Source of the DNA: CAZXPG01 sp964643145 | GTDB taxonomy: Bacteria; Pseudomonadota; Alphaproteobacteria; Rickettsiales; Arcanibacteraceae | Length of the DNA stretch: 38,313 nucleotides | Reading direction: 5' to 3' | Assembly (NCBI GenBank): GCA_964643145.1 | Contig: CAZXPG010000010.1 | Coordinates: 1-38,313, forward strand | Part shown: piece after piece, positions 15,218 through 23,988 of the stretch | Layout: each line of letters begins with the position of its first letter | Position numbering within the stretch: the first letter of the stretch is position 1 | Notes under the pieces: model-generated | What the model was told of the DNA's origin: nothing | Seen by the model: only the letters and a program-made list of their open reading frames with translations | The model's database searches: none | Translations under genes and position numbers: made by a program

Positions 15218-15784
15218 ATGGTTCGGCCAACAACAATTCTGGCACTACTGATTCTGGCAGGTAGCGTCTTTGGCCTGTTCCAGGTGAAATACCGGGTGCA
15301 GGCATTGCAACGTGACTTAGTGGAAGTTGACCGCCAACTGGCGGAAGAAAAAAATGCCCGGCATGTACTGAAGGCGGAGTGGGCCTATCTTAACCAACCC
15401 GACCGTCTGCGCACATTGGTAGAACGGCATTTGCAACTACGCGCTATTACGGTTGCACAGCTCCAGAACGACATCCCTGCTATAGACCCCTCATCCGACA
15501 CTGCCTTGGCTGCGGTTGCTAGCCCTTCGGCTAACACAACACTCACGGCACAATCAAATGGGGCTACGCCTTCACGCGCTCCGATAAAAGTTGCCTCTAT
15601 AGAACTTATTAAACCCGCACAACAGCAGTCTGCCAAAAGAATCAGAACAGAGAAAATAGCCTCGGCTAAACCCAAAGCGGTTGCTGTTAAAGAATCACGG
15701 CAAATTGAAAGGTTGGCAACAAACCTACCCCCGCTTTACCCGAATATGGATTCGCTGATCGCTTCACTGCCCGTGTCACAATAA
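15218..15784 (+). CDS. ftsL: Cell division protein FtsL
   Basis: From ATG 15218 (AGGGA upstream) the product is 188 residues. One membrane helix (about 4-22) is followed by a periplasmic coiled-coil (about 23-50, VKYRVQALQRDLVEVDRQLAEE) and the conserved block LNQPDRLRTLVERHLQL. FtsL joins FtsB and FtsQ to activate FtsWI at the division site. The tail past about residue 95 is Ala/Ser/Lys-rich and poorly conserved, longer than in most FtsL proteins. It sits 19 nt after rsmH and 7 nt before ftsI. Confidence 0.88.
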   Translation: MVRPTTILALLILAGSVFGLFQVKYRVQALQRDLVEVDRQLAEEKNARHVLKAEWAYLNQPDRLRTLVERHLQLRAITVAQLQNDIPAIDPSSDTALAAVASPSANTTLTAQSNGATPSRAPIKVASIELIKPAQQQSAKRIRTEKIASAKPKAVAVKESRQIERLATNLPPLYPNMDSLIASLPVSQ

Positions 15785-15791
15785 AGGAACC

Positions 15792-17537
15792 ATGTGGAAA
15801 AAACTGCGTATCTCCCCCTTCCCCGCACTACATGTTGAGGAAGGTTATGCCTCAGAGGTAAGCCAGAACCGGCTGTTCGTGGTGATAGGAGTATTTGCCC
15901 TGGTATTCCTGACCATTGCACTCCGGCTTCTTGAAGTGAATATCAACAAAGACGATGCCACTGGCAATGCTCGTTCCCGCACCAATAACGATGCTCTTGC
16001 TTTCAAACGGCTGGATATTATAGACCGCAACGGCGTGCTGCTGGCGGTGAATCTCGCCACCGCCTCGCTCTATGCCACCCCTAAAACCATCCAGAACCCT
16101 AAAGAAGTGGCCGATAAAGTCTATGGAGTGCTGCCCGACCTAAACTATAAACATCTGCTTGCCGGGCTCAGTTCAGGGAAAAGCTTTGTGTGGGTGAAAC
16201 GTAATATTACCCCAAAAGAAGAATATGCTGTCAATAGCCTAGGCATTCCCAGCCTGCAATTTGAACGGGGCGAGAAACGGCTTTACCCTCACGGCACATT
16301 AGTATCGCATGTGCTTGGTTATGTTGGGCTTGACGGCAAAGGGCTAGCCGGTATTGAAAAACAGTTTGGTTCCTATCTTTCCCTTGCTGATAATGAGGCT
16401 TCTGCACATTCTGGGCCACTACAGCTCTCCATTGATGTACGTGTACAAACGATTGTCCACGAAGAAATGGAGAAAGCCTTTGAGGAATTCAAGCCCCTAG
16501 GTGGTGTTGGCATTGTGCTAGATGTTACAAATGGTGAAATGCTTGCTATGACCAGCCTGCCTGATTTTGATCCGCAAGCCCCTGGTGAGGCAACCTCTGA
16601 GCAACTCTTTAACCGTGCCACCCTTGGTGTCTATGAAATGGGCTCTAGTTTCAAGACCTTCACTATGGCTATGGCTCTTGATACGAATACCGTCACTCTC
16701 AGCAGTCGCTTTGACGTTAATTCTCCTATCAAAGCAGCACGTTTCTCTATCGGTGACTATCACGCTAAAGGCGGCACCATGTCTGTACCGGAAATCTTCA
16801 TGTATTCTTCCAACATTGGCACGGCCAAAATCGGGATTGAAGTAGGTGGTGAGAAACAACGCTATTTCCTGAAGAAATTTGGCCTGCTTGACCCTCTTGC
16901 CATTGAACTTCCTGAAAAATCGCCGCCTATGTATCCGCCAGAATCACGCTGGGGAGAAATTAGCACGATGACTATTTCCTATGGCCATGGCATTGCCGTT
17001 ACCCCTGTGCATGTAGCACGAGCCATGGCGGGGTTGGTCAATGGTGGCATGTTATACCCCACCACCCTGATCAAGCATAAAGAAGGAGAACGGCCGGAAG
17101 GCACCCGTATTATCAGCGAAGACACGTCGGATAAAATCCGCCGCTTGCTGCATTTGGTAGTAACGCAAGGCACAGGGAAGAAAGGGGCGGTTCCCGGCTA
17201 TCTGGTGGGAGGCAAGACCGGCACTTCTGAAAAATTGAGTAACAACGGCAACTATAGCAGGCACGCCAACCTATCTTCCTTTGTTGCCGCCTTTCCTATC
17301 AATAAACCGCGCTATGTAGTCGTGGTGATTCTCGATGAACCCAAAGGCAACAAATCAACTGGCGGCTATAGCACGGGCGGCATGACCGCTGCCCCCGTAG
17401 TGGCCAAAATCATTAGCCGCATGGGGCCGCTTTATGGTATGCAACCCGTCGATGAACAATCAGAAGCTATCCGAAAAGCCGTAGAGATTAGTACAAGCGG
17501 CACCACATCAGGAGATAAAAAACTTGCGTCTTACTGA
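15792..17537 (+). CDS. ftsI: Division transpeptidase FtsI (PBP3)
   Basis: This 581-residue class B penicillin-binding protein has one N-terminal membrane helix (about 30-50), a pedestal domain (with RNGVLLA, and RLYPHGTLVSHVLGYVG) and a transpeptidase domain with SSFK (Ser285, Lys288), SSN (339-341) and KTG (475-477). It cross-links septal peptidoglycan with FtsW as glycosyltransferase partner. AAAGGA precedes the ATG. The last 14 bp overlap the TTG start of murE, so translation is coupled. FtsW is not in this window. Confidence 0.95.
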   Translation: MWKKLRISPFPALHVEEGYASEVSQNRLFVVIGVFALVFLTIALRLLEVNINKDDATGNARSRTNNDALAFKRLDIIDRNGVLLAVNLATASLYATPKTIQNPKEVADKVYGVLPDLNYKHLLAGLSSGKSFVWVKRNITPKEEYAVNSLGIPSLQFERGEKRLYPHGTLVSHVLGYVGLDGKGLAGIEKQFGSYLSLADNEASAHSGPLQLSIDVRVQTIVHEEMEKAFEEFKPLGGVGIVLDVTNGEMLAMTSLPDFDPQAPGEATSEQLFNRATLGVYEMGSSFKTFTMAMALDTNTVTLSSRFDVNSPIKAARFSIGDYHAKGGTMSVPEIFMYSSNIGTAKIGIEVGGEKQRYFLKKFGLLDPLAIELPEKSPPMYPPESRWGEISTMTISYGHGIAVTPVHVARAMAGLVNGGMLYPTTLIKHKEGERPEGTRIISEDTSDKIRRLLHLVVTQGTGKKGAVPGYLVGGKTGTSEKLSNNGNYSRHANLSSFVAAFPINKPRYVVVVILDEPKGNKSTGGYSTGGMTAAPVVAKIISRMGPLYGMQPVDEQSEAIRKAVEISTSGTTSGDKKLASY

Positions 17538-18993
17538 ATTAGTTCCTCCTTCTCTTGCATACACCAGCACCTTTAATCCCGACATTACTGGTATCAGTGC
17601 TGATTCACGCATAGTACGACCAGGCTATGTGTTTGTTGCACTTCCAGGCAATAATACCGACGGTAGCCAGTTTATTGCCCAGGCGATACAGGCAGGTGCA
17701 ACTGCCATTATTACCACCCCCTCTATCACCTTTCCTCACGATAGCAGCCAACTGGCACATATTGTCACCGATACCCCCCGATTGCTACTTAGCCAAATAG
17801 CTGCCCGTTTTTATACCGTACAACCTGCACATATAGTCGCTGTTACCGGTACGAATGGCAAAACCTCCACTGCCCATTTCTGCCGGATGCTCTGGCAGCA
17901 TTGTGGTTATGTCAGTGCCAGTATCGGTACGCTTGGTGCTATTGACCAGGGAAACCACTTTACCCATCTTAACAGCCCCTCCCTCACCACCCCTGATCCG
18001 GTGACATTGCACCAGTTGCTTGCCAACATGGCGCAACATGGGATTAATACGGTCGCTTTGGAAGCTTCCAGCCACGGGTTAGACCAATACCGGCTGGATG
18101 GCGTGCGCGTACAGGCGGCGGCATTCACCAACTTAACGCGTGACCATCTGGATTATCACCCAAGCTACGCGCACTACTTCCAGGCTAAAGCAGCGTTATT
18201 TAGCCGCGTTATGCCGCCAGGTGGCGTGGCCGTGCTGAACCGTGACAGTGCGGAATATGCGACACTTGCTGCAATATGCCAGCAACGTGGCCAGCGCATT
18301 CTCAGCTATGGCTGGCAGGGTGAAGACTTCCGGCTGCTTTCCCTCACTCCCAGGGTGAGCGGGCAGCGGGCGGTGATTGCGGCAGCAGGAAAACACTCTA
18401 TACTTGAACTGGGACTGGTGGGTGAGTTTCAGGTGATGAACCTGCTAGCCGCACTGGGATTGGTGGTAGCATGTGGGGTAGAACTAGAAACGGCTATTGC
18501 CGCCCTCCCTGCTTTACCTTCCGTGCCTGGAAGGATGGAGAAAGTGCCTGGCACTACTGCCGATAATGCCGTATTTGTTGATTATGCTCATACACCCGAT
18601 GCGCTGGAAAAAGCACTTCTTGCCCTTCGGCCCCATACAGGAGGCAGGTTGATAGTGGTGTTTGGCTGCGGTGGCAACCGTGATAAAGGCAAACGCCCAG
18701 AAATGGGCCATATCGCCACGCGCTATGCCGATAGTGTTATAGTTACTGATGACAACCCACGCCATGAGAACCCGGCAACTATCCGCAAGGAAATATTGGC
18801 CGGATGTAATGGTGCAATCGAGATAGCCAACCGGGAAGAAGCAATTGCCTATGCTATCCGCCAGATGCAACCAAACGATATCATACTACTGGCAGGCAAA
18901 GGGCATGAGAAAACACAAATCATAGGCAATAACAGCATTCCATTTGACGATCTGGCCATTGCTGCCCAGACAATAAAGGAGAAGCATACATGA
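17524..18993 (+). CDS. murE: UDP-MurNAc-tripeptide synthetase MurE (meso-DAP type)
   Basis: The 489-residue Mur ligase has GTNGKTS (109-115) for ATP, the EASSHGLDQYR and TNLTRDHLDYH blocks, and DNPR (410-413), the signature for meso-diaminopimelate addition rather than lysine. The start is TTG at 17524, with AGGAG 9 nt upstream and inside the end of ftsI; no later ATG keeps the family N-terminus. The TGA overlaps the murF ATG. The DNPR motif means the cell wall is most likely the Gram-negative DAP type. Confidence 0.96.
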   Translation: MRLTELVPPSLAYTSTFNPDITGISADSRIVRPGYVFVALPGNNTDGSQFIAQAIQAGATAIITTPSITFPHDSSQLAHIVTDTPRLLLSQIAARFYTVQPAHIVAVTGTNGKTSTAHFCRMLWQHCGYVSASIGTLGAIDQGNHFTHLNSPSLTTPDPVTLHQLLANMAQHGINTVALEASSHGLDQYRLDGVRVQAAAFTNLTRDHLDYHPSYAHYFQAKAALFSRVMPPGGVAVLNRDSAEYATLAAICQQRGQRILSYGWQGEDFRLLSLTPRVSGQRAVIAAAGKHSILELGLVGEFQVMNLLAALGLVVACGVELETAIAALPALPSVPGRMEKVPGTTADNAVFVDYAHTPDALEKALLALRPHTGGRLIVVFGCGGNRDKGKRPEMGHIATRYADSVIVTDDNPRHENPATIRKEILAGCNGAIEIANREEAIAYAIRQMQPNDIILLAGKGHEKTQIIGNNSIPFDDLAIAAQTIKEKHT

Positions 18994-20387
18994 CCGTAAT
19001 ATGGACAGCACAGGAAGCCGCCAAAGCCACTGGTGGCAAGGCGCAAGGGCATTGGCAGGTATCATCGGTAGTAATAGACAGCAGGCAAGCAGGCCCCGGC
19101 GATTTATTTGTGGCTCTGAAAGGAGAATATGCCGATGGCCATGATTTTGTCAAAGATGTCATCAATGCTGGTGCAGTTGCCATGGTCAACCATATTCCGA
19201 AAGGCGTGCCTGAGCATGCACCGCTGTTGCTCGTGCGCGACTGTGTGCAGGCACTTACTGATCTTGGCGCATTCAACCGCAGGCGCAGCCATGCCCGCAT
19301 TATCGCCGTGACAGGCAGTGTAGGAAAAACCAGCACCAAAGAGGCGTTAAACCATGCTTTCAGCGCACTGGGCAAAGTGCATAGCAGTGCAGGCAATTAT
19401 AATAACCATCTAGGTGTACCCATTAGCCTGGCCCGTATGCCACTCAACACCGATTTCGGAATATTTGAGATAGGCATGAACCATGCCGGAGAAATTGCTG
19501 CTCTTGCCCGCCAGGTACGGCCCTTGGTTGCTATTATCACCACGGTAGAGGCGGTACATCTCGAATTCTTTCCGTCTGTTAAAGCCATTGCCGATGCGAA
19601 AGCTGAGATTTTCTTAGGGCTAGACCCAGAAGGGGCGGCGGTGCTCAATAGCGATAACGCCTATTTTGACCGTCTACGGCATCATGCCACTCAGGCAGGG
19701 GTTAAACGCATTATCAGCTTTGGCACGGGGGAAGCAGCAATGTGCCGGTTAGTTGAATATCGGCAGGAAGCGGAAGGCTCCTATGTGCGGGCCAGTATCG
19801 CTGGCATGGATATCGTCTATGCTTTGCAGGCCAGAGGTATCCATCATGCCTTAAATAGTGTCGCTGCCTTAGCCGCCGTCTATGCGCTTGGCGAGGATGT
19901 CGCGACCGCCGCCGGGGCAATGGCACAATTTGGCACACCGCACGGGCGCGGCAACCATATAACACTGACGATGGGGGGCAATATATTTACGGTAATCGAC
20001 GATAGCTATAACGCCAGCCCGGTATCCATGAAAGCGGCACTGACAATGTTACGTGAGGCTAAAGGCCGTAAACTGGCCATTCTTGGCGATATGCTGGAAC
20101 TGGGTGACAGCGCACCACAATTGCACCATGCCTTGCTTGAAGCTATAATCACCAACAGCATTGATAAAGTCATGACGGTGGGCACACAGATGGAGCATCT
20201 CCATAACGCACTGCCTGTAGCCCTGCGGCTTGGTCATTATCCTGATGCCACCTCTGCCGGAAATGCCTTATCTGACCTTATTCAGGCTGGCGATACAATA
20301 CTCATTAAAGGCTCGCATGGAACAGGCATGTTCCGGCTTGTTGAACAACTGAAGAACAGCCAGGAATTGCCTGGTGTGGCACAATAA
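18990..20387 (+). CDS. murF: UDP-MurNAc-tripeptide:D-Ala-D-Ala ligase MurF
   Basis: The 465-residue Mur ligase has TGSVGKTSTK (108-117), the SSAGNYNNHLGVP block, FEIGMNHAGEI and the DDSYNASPVSMKAAL segment of the central and C-terminal domains. It completes the UDP-MurNAc-pentapeptide. GGAG precedes the ATG, which overlaps murE (ATGA). After its stop, 142 bp with a hairpin and a palindrome separate it from mraY, the only sizeable gap inside the cluster. Confidence 0.96.
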   Translation: MTVIWTAQEAAKATGGKAQGHWQVSSVVIDSRQAGPGDLFVALKGEYADGHDFVKDVINAGAVAMVNHIPKGVPEHAPLLLVRDCVQALTDLGAFNRRRSHARIIAVTGSVGKTSTKEALNHAFSALGKVHSSAGNYNNHLGVPISLARMPLNTDFGIFEIGMNHAGEIAALARQVRPLVAIITTVEAVHLEFFPSVKAIADAKAEIFLGLDPEGAAVLNSDNAYFDRLRHHATQAGVKRIISFGTGEAAMCRLVEYRQEAEGSYVRASIAGMDIVYALQARGIHHALNSVAALAAVYALGEDVATAAGAMAQFGTPHGRGNHITLTMGGNIFTVIDDSYNASPVSMKAALTMLREAKGRKLAILGDMLELGDSAPQLHHALLEAIITNSIDKVMTVGTQMEHLHNALPVALRLGHYPDATSAGNALSDLIQAGDTILIKGSHGTGMFRLVEQLKNSQELPGVAQ

Positions 20388-20415
20388 CCCCTAACCCTCC
20401 CACGAATTATATCTC

Positions 20416-20438
20416 CTCTCCCTTTGGGAAAGGGGGAG
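20416..20438. repeat. Small hairpin between murF and mraY
   Basis: The arms 20416-20425 and 20429-20438 pair over 10 bp with one G-T wobble and a GGG loop. No T-tract follows, so it is probably not a classical terminator. It lies just before the 45-bp palindrome. Confidence 0.45.
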
Positions 20439-20453
20439 TCGTGAGGACTAATA

Positions 20454-20498
20454 TAACCTCAGTTTTGGATAAGCCGCGCTTATCCAAAACTGAGGTTA
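20454..20498. repeat. 45-bp palindrome family, full copy
   Basis: Perfect 21-bp arms (20454-20474 and 20478-20498) flank a CGC loop. It lies 31 nt before the mraY ATG. Compared with the copy at 34150-34194, arm positions 2 and 12 differ, and in both cases the partner base on the other arm differs to match. Confidence 0.9.
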
Positions 20499-20529
20499 AT
20501 ATAAAAACTTACTTAGAACTGCTACCATA

Positions 20530-21621
20530 ATGCTCTACAACCTCTTTCTTCCTCTAGCAAACGACTATGCTTTCTTTAATCTCTTCCGTTATCTGACATT
20601 CCGAAGCGGGGCGGCAATCCTGACGGCACTGCTTATCAGTTTTATCGTGGGGCCGCGCATGATTGCCTGGCTGCGCAAACGCCAGCATGGTGGCCAGCCC
20701 ATCCGTGAAGATGGGCCAGAAAGCCATCTGCATACCAAAAAAGGTACGCCAACGATGGGCGGGCTGATGATGCTGCTTTCTGTCAGCTTTTCCACCTTCC
20801 TCTGGGCAGATATCACCAATCCCTATATATGGGTAATAATGCTGGTTACACTGGCTTTTGGCGCACTTGGCTTCATGGATGACTATCTGAAAGTAAGCAA
20901 ACGCAACACACGCGGCGTGTCCGGCAAGTTCAAGCTGGTAGTACAGTTAGTGGTTTCCTTGCTGGCCTGTTACTTCATTAGCCTCTATTCCCCCAGCCAA
21001 TATAGCAACCAGCTTGCCGTACCATTCTTTAAAAATGTGCTGATTAACCTTAGCTGGTTTTATCCCGCCTTTGTTGTGGTGGTGATTGTTGGTGCATCTA
21101 ACGCCGTGAACCTCACCGATGGGCTAGACGGGCTGGCCATTGTGCCGATTATGATTACCGCCGCCTGCTTTGCATTAATCAGCTATCTGGTGGGAAATAT
21201 GATTTTTGCTAATTACCTGCAAATTCATTATGTACCTGGCACGGGCGAACTGGCCGTGTTCTGTGCCGCACTGGTAGGGGCGGGGCTTGGCTTCCTGTGG
21301 TTTAACGCCCCACCTGCACAAATTTTCATGGGTGATACTGGCAGCTTGGCATTTGGTGGCTCACTTGGCACGATCAGCGTTATTATTAAACATGAAATTG
21401 TGCTAGCCATTATTGGTGGGCTATTTGTGATGGAGGCACTTTCTGTTATTTTGCAAGTCTATTACTATAAACTATCTGGAGGAAAACGGATTTTCCGCAT
21501 GGCCCCTATCCACCATCATTTTGAGAAAAAGGGCTGGAGCGAACCTACAGTAGTGATACGCTTCTGGATTATCGCGGTAGTTTTTGCCTTGCTAGGGCTT
21601 TCTACCCTGAAATTACGGTAA
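20530..21621 (+). CDS. mraY: Phospho-MurNAc-pentapeptide transferase MraY
   Basis: This 363-residue protein with about ten membrane helices has the catalytic Asp pair in MDDYLK (117-118), NLTDGLDGL (Asp197, Asp200), MGDTGS (Asp269) and the PIHHHFEKKG loop. It makes lipid I from UDP-MurNAc-pentapeptide and undecaprenyl phosphate. It is the last cell-wall gene of this cluster; murD, ftsW and murG, which usually follow, are missing. The palindrome at 20454-20498 lies in its upstream region, so it may be regulated apart from murF. Confidence 0.97.
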   Translation: MLYNLFLPLANDYAFFNLFRYLTFRSGAAILTALLISFIVGPRMIAWLRKRQHGGQPIREDGPESHLHTKKGTPTMGGLMMLLSVSFSTFLWADITNPYIWVIMLVTLAFGALGFMDDYLKVSKRNTRGVSGKFKLVVQLVVSLLACYFISLYSPSQYSNQLAVPFFKNVLINLSWFYPAFVVVVIVGASNAVNLTDGLDGLAIVPIMITAACFALISYLVGNMIFANYLQIHYVPGTGELAVFCAALVGAGLGFLWFNAPPAQIFMGDTGSLAFGGSLGTISVIIKHEIVLAIIGGLFVMEALSVILQVYYYKLSGGKRIFRMAPIHHHFEKKGWSEPTVVIRFWIIAVVFALLGLSTLKLR

Positions 21622-21657
21622 TTATCGTTTTTTATACTACAATTATCATCTTTATTG

Positions 21658-21687
21658 TTGACAGGAAGGGGGATATTTTCATACAAA
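21658..21687 (+). promoter_or_regulatory. Promoter of tRNA-Lys
   Basis: A consensus TTGACA (21658-21663) lies 18 nt before TACAAA (21682-21687). A start near 21694 would leave about 15 nt of 5' leader before the mature tRNA. The tRNA therefore need not depend on mraY transcription. Confidence 0.65.
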
Positions 21688-21708
21688 TATCTCACCTTCT
21701 TTGGTCAT

Positions 21709-21784
21709 GATCCCGTAGCTCAGTCGGTAGAGCAACTGACTTTTAATCAGTGGGTCACAGGTTCGAATCCTGTCGGGATCACCA
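21709..21784 (+). tRNA. tRNA-Lys (anticodon UUU)
   Basis: The 76-nt sequence folds as a cloverleaf. The acceptor stem GATCCCG pairs with CGGGATC, the D-arm holds AGCTCAGTCGGTAGAGC, the anticodon stem is CTGAC/ATCAG around a loop with TTT, and the T-arm holds GGTTCGAATCC. CCA is encoded (21782-21784). Its last 6 nt overlap the stop codon and final codon of the convergent hydrolase gene. Confidence 0.97.
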
Positions 21785-22555
21785 CTCTCCTTCTATCACC
21801 ATACCGTCATAGCCTGGCTCCACTCCTTCGGGCAGGTAGGCTTGCAGCCGTTGATACTCAAAATCATGCCCCATATGGGTAAGAATAGCACGCGCCGGTT
21901 TCAAGCGCTCTATCCATGTAAGCGTCAACTCTAAGTGGGCATGGGTGGGAGCAGGGCTAAAACGCAGACAGTCAACCACCCACACCGATATGCCCTCAAG
22001 CGCAGCAAACGCACGTTCATCTAAGCTATTGACATCGGTGGAATAGGCCATATCACCAAAACGGAAGCCAAGGCTTGTCGTCCTGCCATGGGTTTGCGTG
22101 AACGGCATAATAGATAACGCCCCCACCTCAAAACTCTGATAAGGCGTTATTATATGTGGCACAAGACACGGGCGGAACCACCATCCCCCCTCCACTGCTG
22201 GCAGAAAGGCGTAAGGGAAACGTTCCTGCAAACTCGCAAATGTTTCCTGGTCGGCATAGGTGGCAAGCGGCTGGTTGGCGAGATAATTAAACGAACGCAG
22301 ATCATCAATACCATGCGTATGGTCGGCATGAACATGGGTATAGAGCAGCGCGTCAATATGGGTTAACTGGTTACTCAGTGCCTGCTGGCGCAGATCGGGC
22401 GCACTATCCACCAGCAGCGTTGTACCCTTATCGGCAACGGCAATAGAAGCCCGGCTACGTGTATTGCGCGGATCAGATGATGTACAGACCGCACAGCCAC
22501 AGCCCAGCATCGGCACGCCCGCAGAACTCCCTGTCCCTAGTAAGGTAATACGCAT
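21779..22555 (-). CDS. PhnP-like metallo-beta-lactamase-fold hydrolase
   Basis: The 258-residue protein starts with MRITLLGTGSSAGVP, has a Cys cluster (Cys19, Cys21, Cys24), the metal motif HVHADH (74-79) and later His/Asp ligands (QTHGRT, STDVN, LTHMGHD). This pattern is that of the PhnP-like phosphodiesterases of the MBL fold, which open cyclic phosphates; no phn genes are nearby, so the substrate is open. AGGAGG precedes the ATG. It follows the RDD gene by 23 bp. Its TGA (21779-21781) lies inside the 3' end of the tRNA-Lys gene on the opposite strand. Confidence 0.9.
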   Translation of the reverse strand: MRITLLGTGSSAGVPMLGCGCAVCTSSDPRNTRSRASIAVADKGTTLLVDSAPDLRQQALSNQLTHIDALLYTHVHADHTHGIDDLRSFNYLANQPLATYADQETFASLQERFPYAFLPAVEGGWWFRPCLVPHIITPYQSFEVGALSIMPFTQTHGRTTSLGFRFGDMAYSTDVNSLDERAFAALEGISVWVVDCLRFSPAPTHAHLELTLTWIERLKPARAILTHMGHDFEYQRLQAYLPEGVEPGYDGMVIEGEW

Positions 22556-22578
22556 TGCTGCCCTCCTGATGTTTTGGA

Positions 22579-23187
22579 TTATCGCTTAATAACCAGCGTA
22601 TGGGCAAGCTTGTCATGCCAGCCCTGCTTCCTTTTATCAAATGCAATCCACAAGAACCCTAAACCAAGCGGCAGGGTAGAAAGCAGATACCCCAGAAAAC
22701 GGATATAAAGCTGCTTGCGACTAGGAGCCTCCAGCGTTTTGGCATCAACAATTTTAAGCGCCATGGCCATTTTTCCTGGTGTTGCTGATACATAGACCCA
22801 GAAATATAGATACATCACCATTACAACTAAGAGCTGCAACAATTGCTCTACCCCCATACGCCAAAGGCCGCCATCAATCATAAAATACTGATAGACACGT
22901 GCATCATGAAACAGCGATTGCACAAAATGCAAGATGGAAGGCCGTTGTTCAGCCGCCATTCGCGCCACACTATCAGCGGCAACCTGCTGCATAAGCTGCC
23001 TGGGCGTGTTGTCGCCATACATCAACGGGCTAAGCAACTGCACCAGTGGCATTAATAATACTGCACTCAAAAACATATCAATAATGGTGGCGCACATACG
23101 GGCATGGAAACCACCATATCTCACCTGTTTCTGATGGGTCGTAACCGTATTAGCAGATGCTTTAGAAAAAAGGGAGGAGAGTTTCAT
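22579..23187 (-). CDS. RDD family membrane protein
   Basis: This 202-residue protein begins its domain with RYGGFHARMCATIIDMFL, the family's Arg followed by Asp in the first helix. A second helix around VVMVMYLYFWVYVSATPGKMAM and a third near IRFLGYLLSTLPLGLGFLWIAF follow, ending with the KRKQGWHDKLAHTLVI motif. RDD proteins are membrane proteins; some act in ion exchange, but most are uncharacterised. Its ATG lies 4 nt from a half copy of the palindrome family. It is transcribed with surE upstream and the PhnP-like gene downstream. Confidence 0.88.
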   Translation of the reverse strand: MKLSSLFSKASANTVTTHQKQVRYGGFHARMCATIIDMFLSAVLLMPLVQLLSPLMYGDNTPRQLMQQVAADSVARMAAEQRPSILHFVQSLFHDARVYQYFMIDGGLWRMGVEQLLQLLVVMVMYLYFWVYVSATPGKMAMALKIVDAKTLEAPSRKQLYIRFLGYLLSTLPLGLGFLWIAFDKRKQGWHDKLAHTLVIKR

Positions 23188-23191
23188 AATG

Positions 23192-23212
23192 GCTTATTCA
23201 AAACTGAGGTTA
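23192..23212. repeat. 45-bp palindrome family, half copy
   Basis: This matches the 21-nt right arm of the family with one difference (T for C at 23198). No left arm is present: the RDD start codon region occupies that side. It lies between surE and the RDD gene. Confidence 0.75.
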
Positions 23213-23217
23213 TCTTA

Positions 23218-23988
23218 TCAGCATTCGGTATATTCCCTGTCAAGCACTGGCTTCAGCCCCGTAAGCACTGCATGGTTCGTCAAGTCAAGATAGATAGGGG
23301 TTACAGACACATAACCATCGGTTATGGCTTCTAAGTCGGAGCCTTTTGGGTCTTTGGCAATATTCCGCACCGGCCCAATCCAGTAATAGGGTTTCCCTTC
23401 TGGATCAGTGTTGCGATAAAGATTATCACCTAATTTGCGCTTGCCTTGCGGCACGGTTTTTACTCCCTTCACCGCATCAGGAGAAAGATCAGGGAAATTA
23501 ATATTGATCAATGTATTATCTGGAACTCCAGCGGCAAGTATGGCTGTAATAAGGCGTGGTGCATAACGGTAAGGCACATCCCAATGTACCGGCTTATCGA
23601 GACTGATACTCTGGCTGAGGGCAATAGAGGGAATATCAAGCAAGGTTCCTTCCATGGCCGCTGCCACCGTACCAGAATAGGTGACATCTTCCCCTAGGTT
23701 AGACCCACGATTCACCCCCGATAGCACCAGATCAGGCCGGTGGTCTTTCATAATTTCCTTTACCGCCAACAACACGCAATCCGTTGGGGTACCATCCACC
23801 GCATAATGGGTGGGGGTCAGAGAACGAATACGCAGCGGCCGCCTGAGTGACAGCGAATGGCCTGCACAGCTCTGCTCGCTTTCCGGCGCAACAATCCATA
23901 CATCATCCGATAGCTGCTGAGCAATCTGCTTGAGCACAGTTAGACCTGGTGCATTAATGCCATCATCATTGGTAACTAAAATACGCAT
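23218..23988 (-). CDS. surE: 5'/3'-nucleotidase SurE
   Basis: The 256-residue protein has the metal-binding MRILVTNDDGINAPG start (Asp8, Asp9), then SEQSCAGHSLSL and VDGTPTDCV. The SGVNRGSNLGEDVTYSGTV block with its Asn ligand follows, and VTPIYLDLTN closes the domain. SurE is a stationary-phase survival nucleotidase/phosphatase. Its ATG overlaps the yggS stop (TGATG). It is often linked to pcm and rpoS in gammaproteobacteria; here it follows yggS. Confidence 0.96.
   Translation of the reverse strand: MRILVTNDDGINAPGLTVLKQIAQQLSDDVWIVAPESEQSCAGHSLSLRRPLRIRSLTPTHYAVDGTPTDCVLLAVKEIMKDHRPDLVLSGVNRGSNLGEDVTYSGTVAAAMEGTLLDIPSIALSQSISLDKPVHWDVPYRYAPRLITAILAAGVPDNTLININFPDLSPDAVKGVKTVPQGKRKLGDNLYRNTDPEGKPYYWIGPVRNIAKDPKGSDLEAITDGYVSVTPIYLDLTNHAVLTGLKPVLDREYTEC

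Noticed and set aside
20416..20438. Hairpin after murF as an intrinsic terminator
   Set aside because: No T-tract follows the stem, and mraY lies downstream on the same strand, so I list it only as a repeat.
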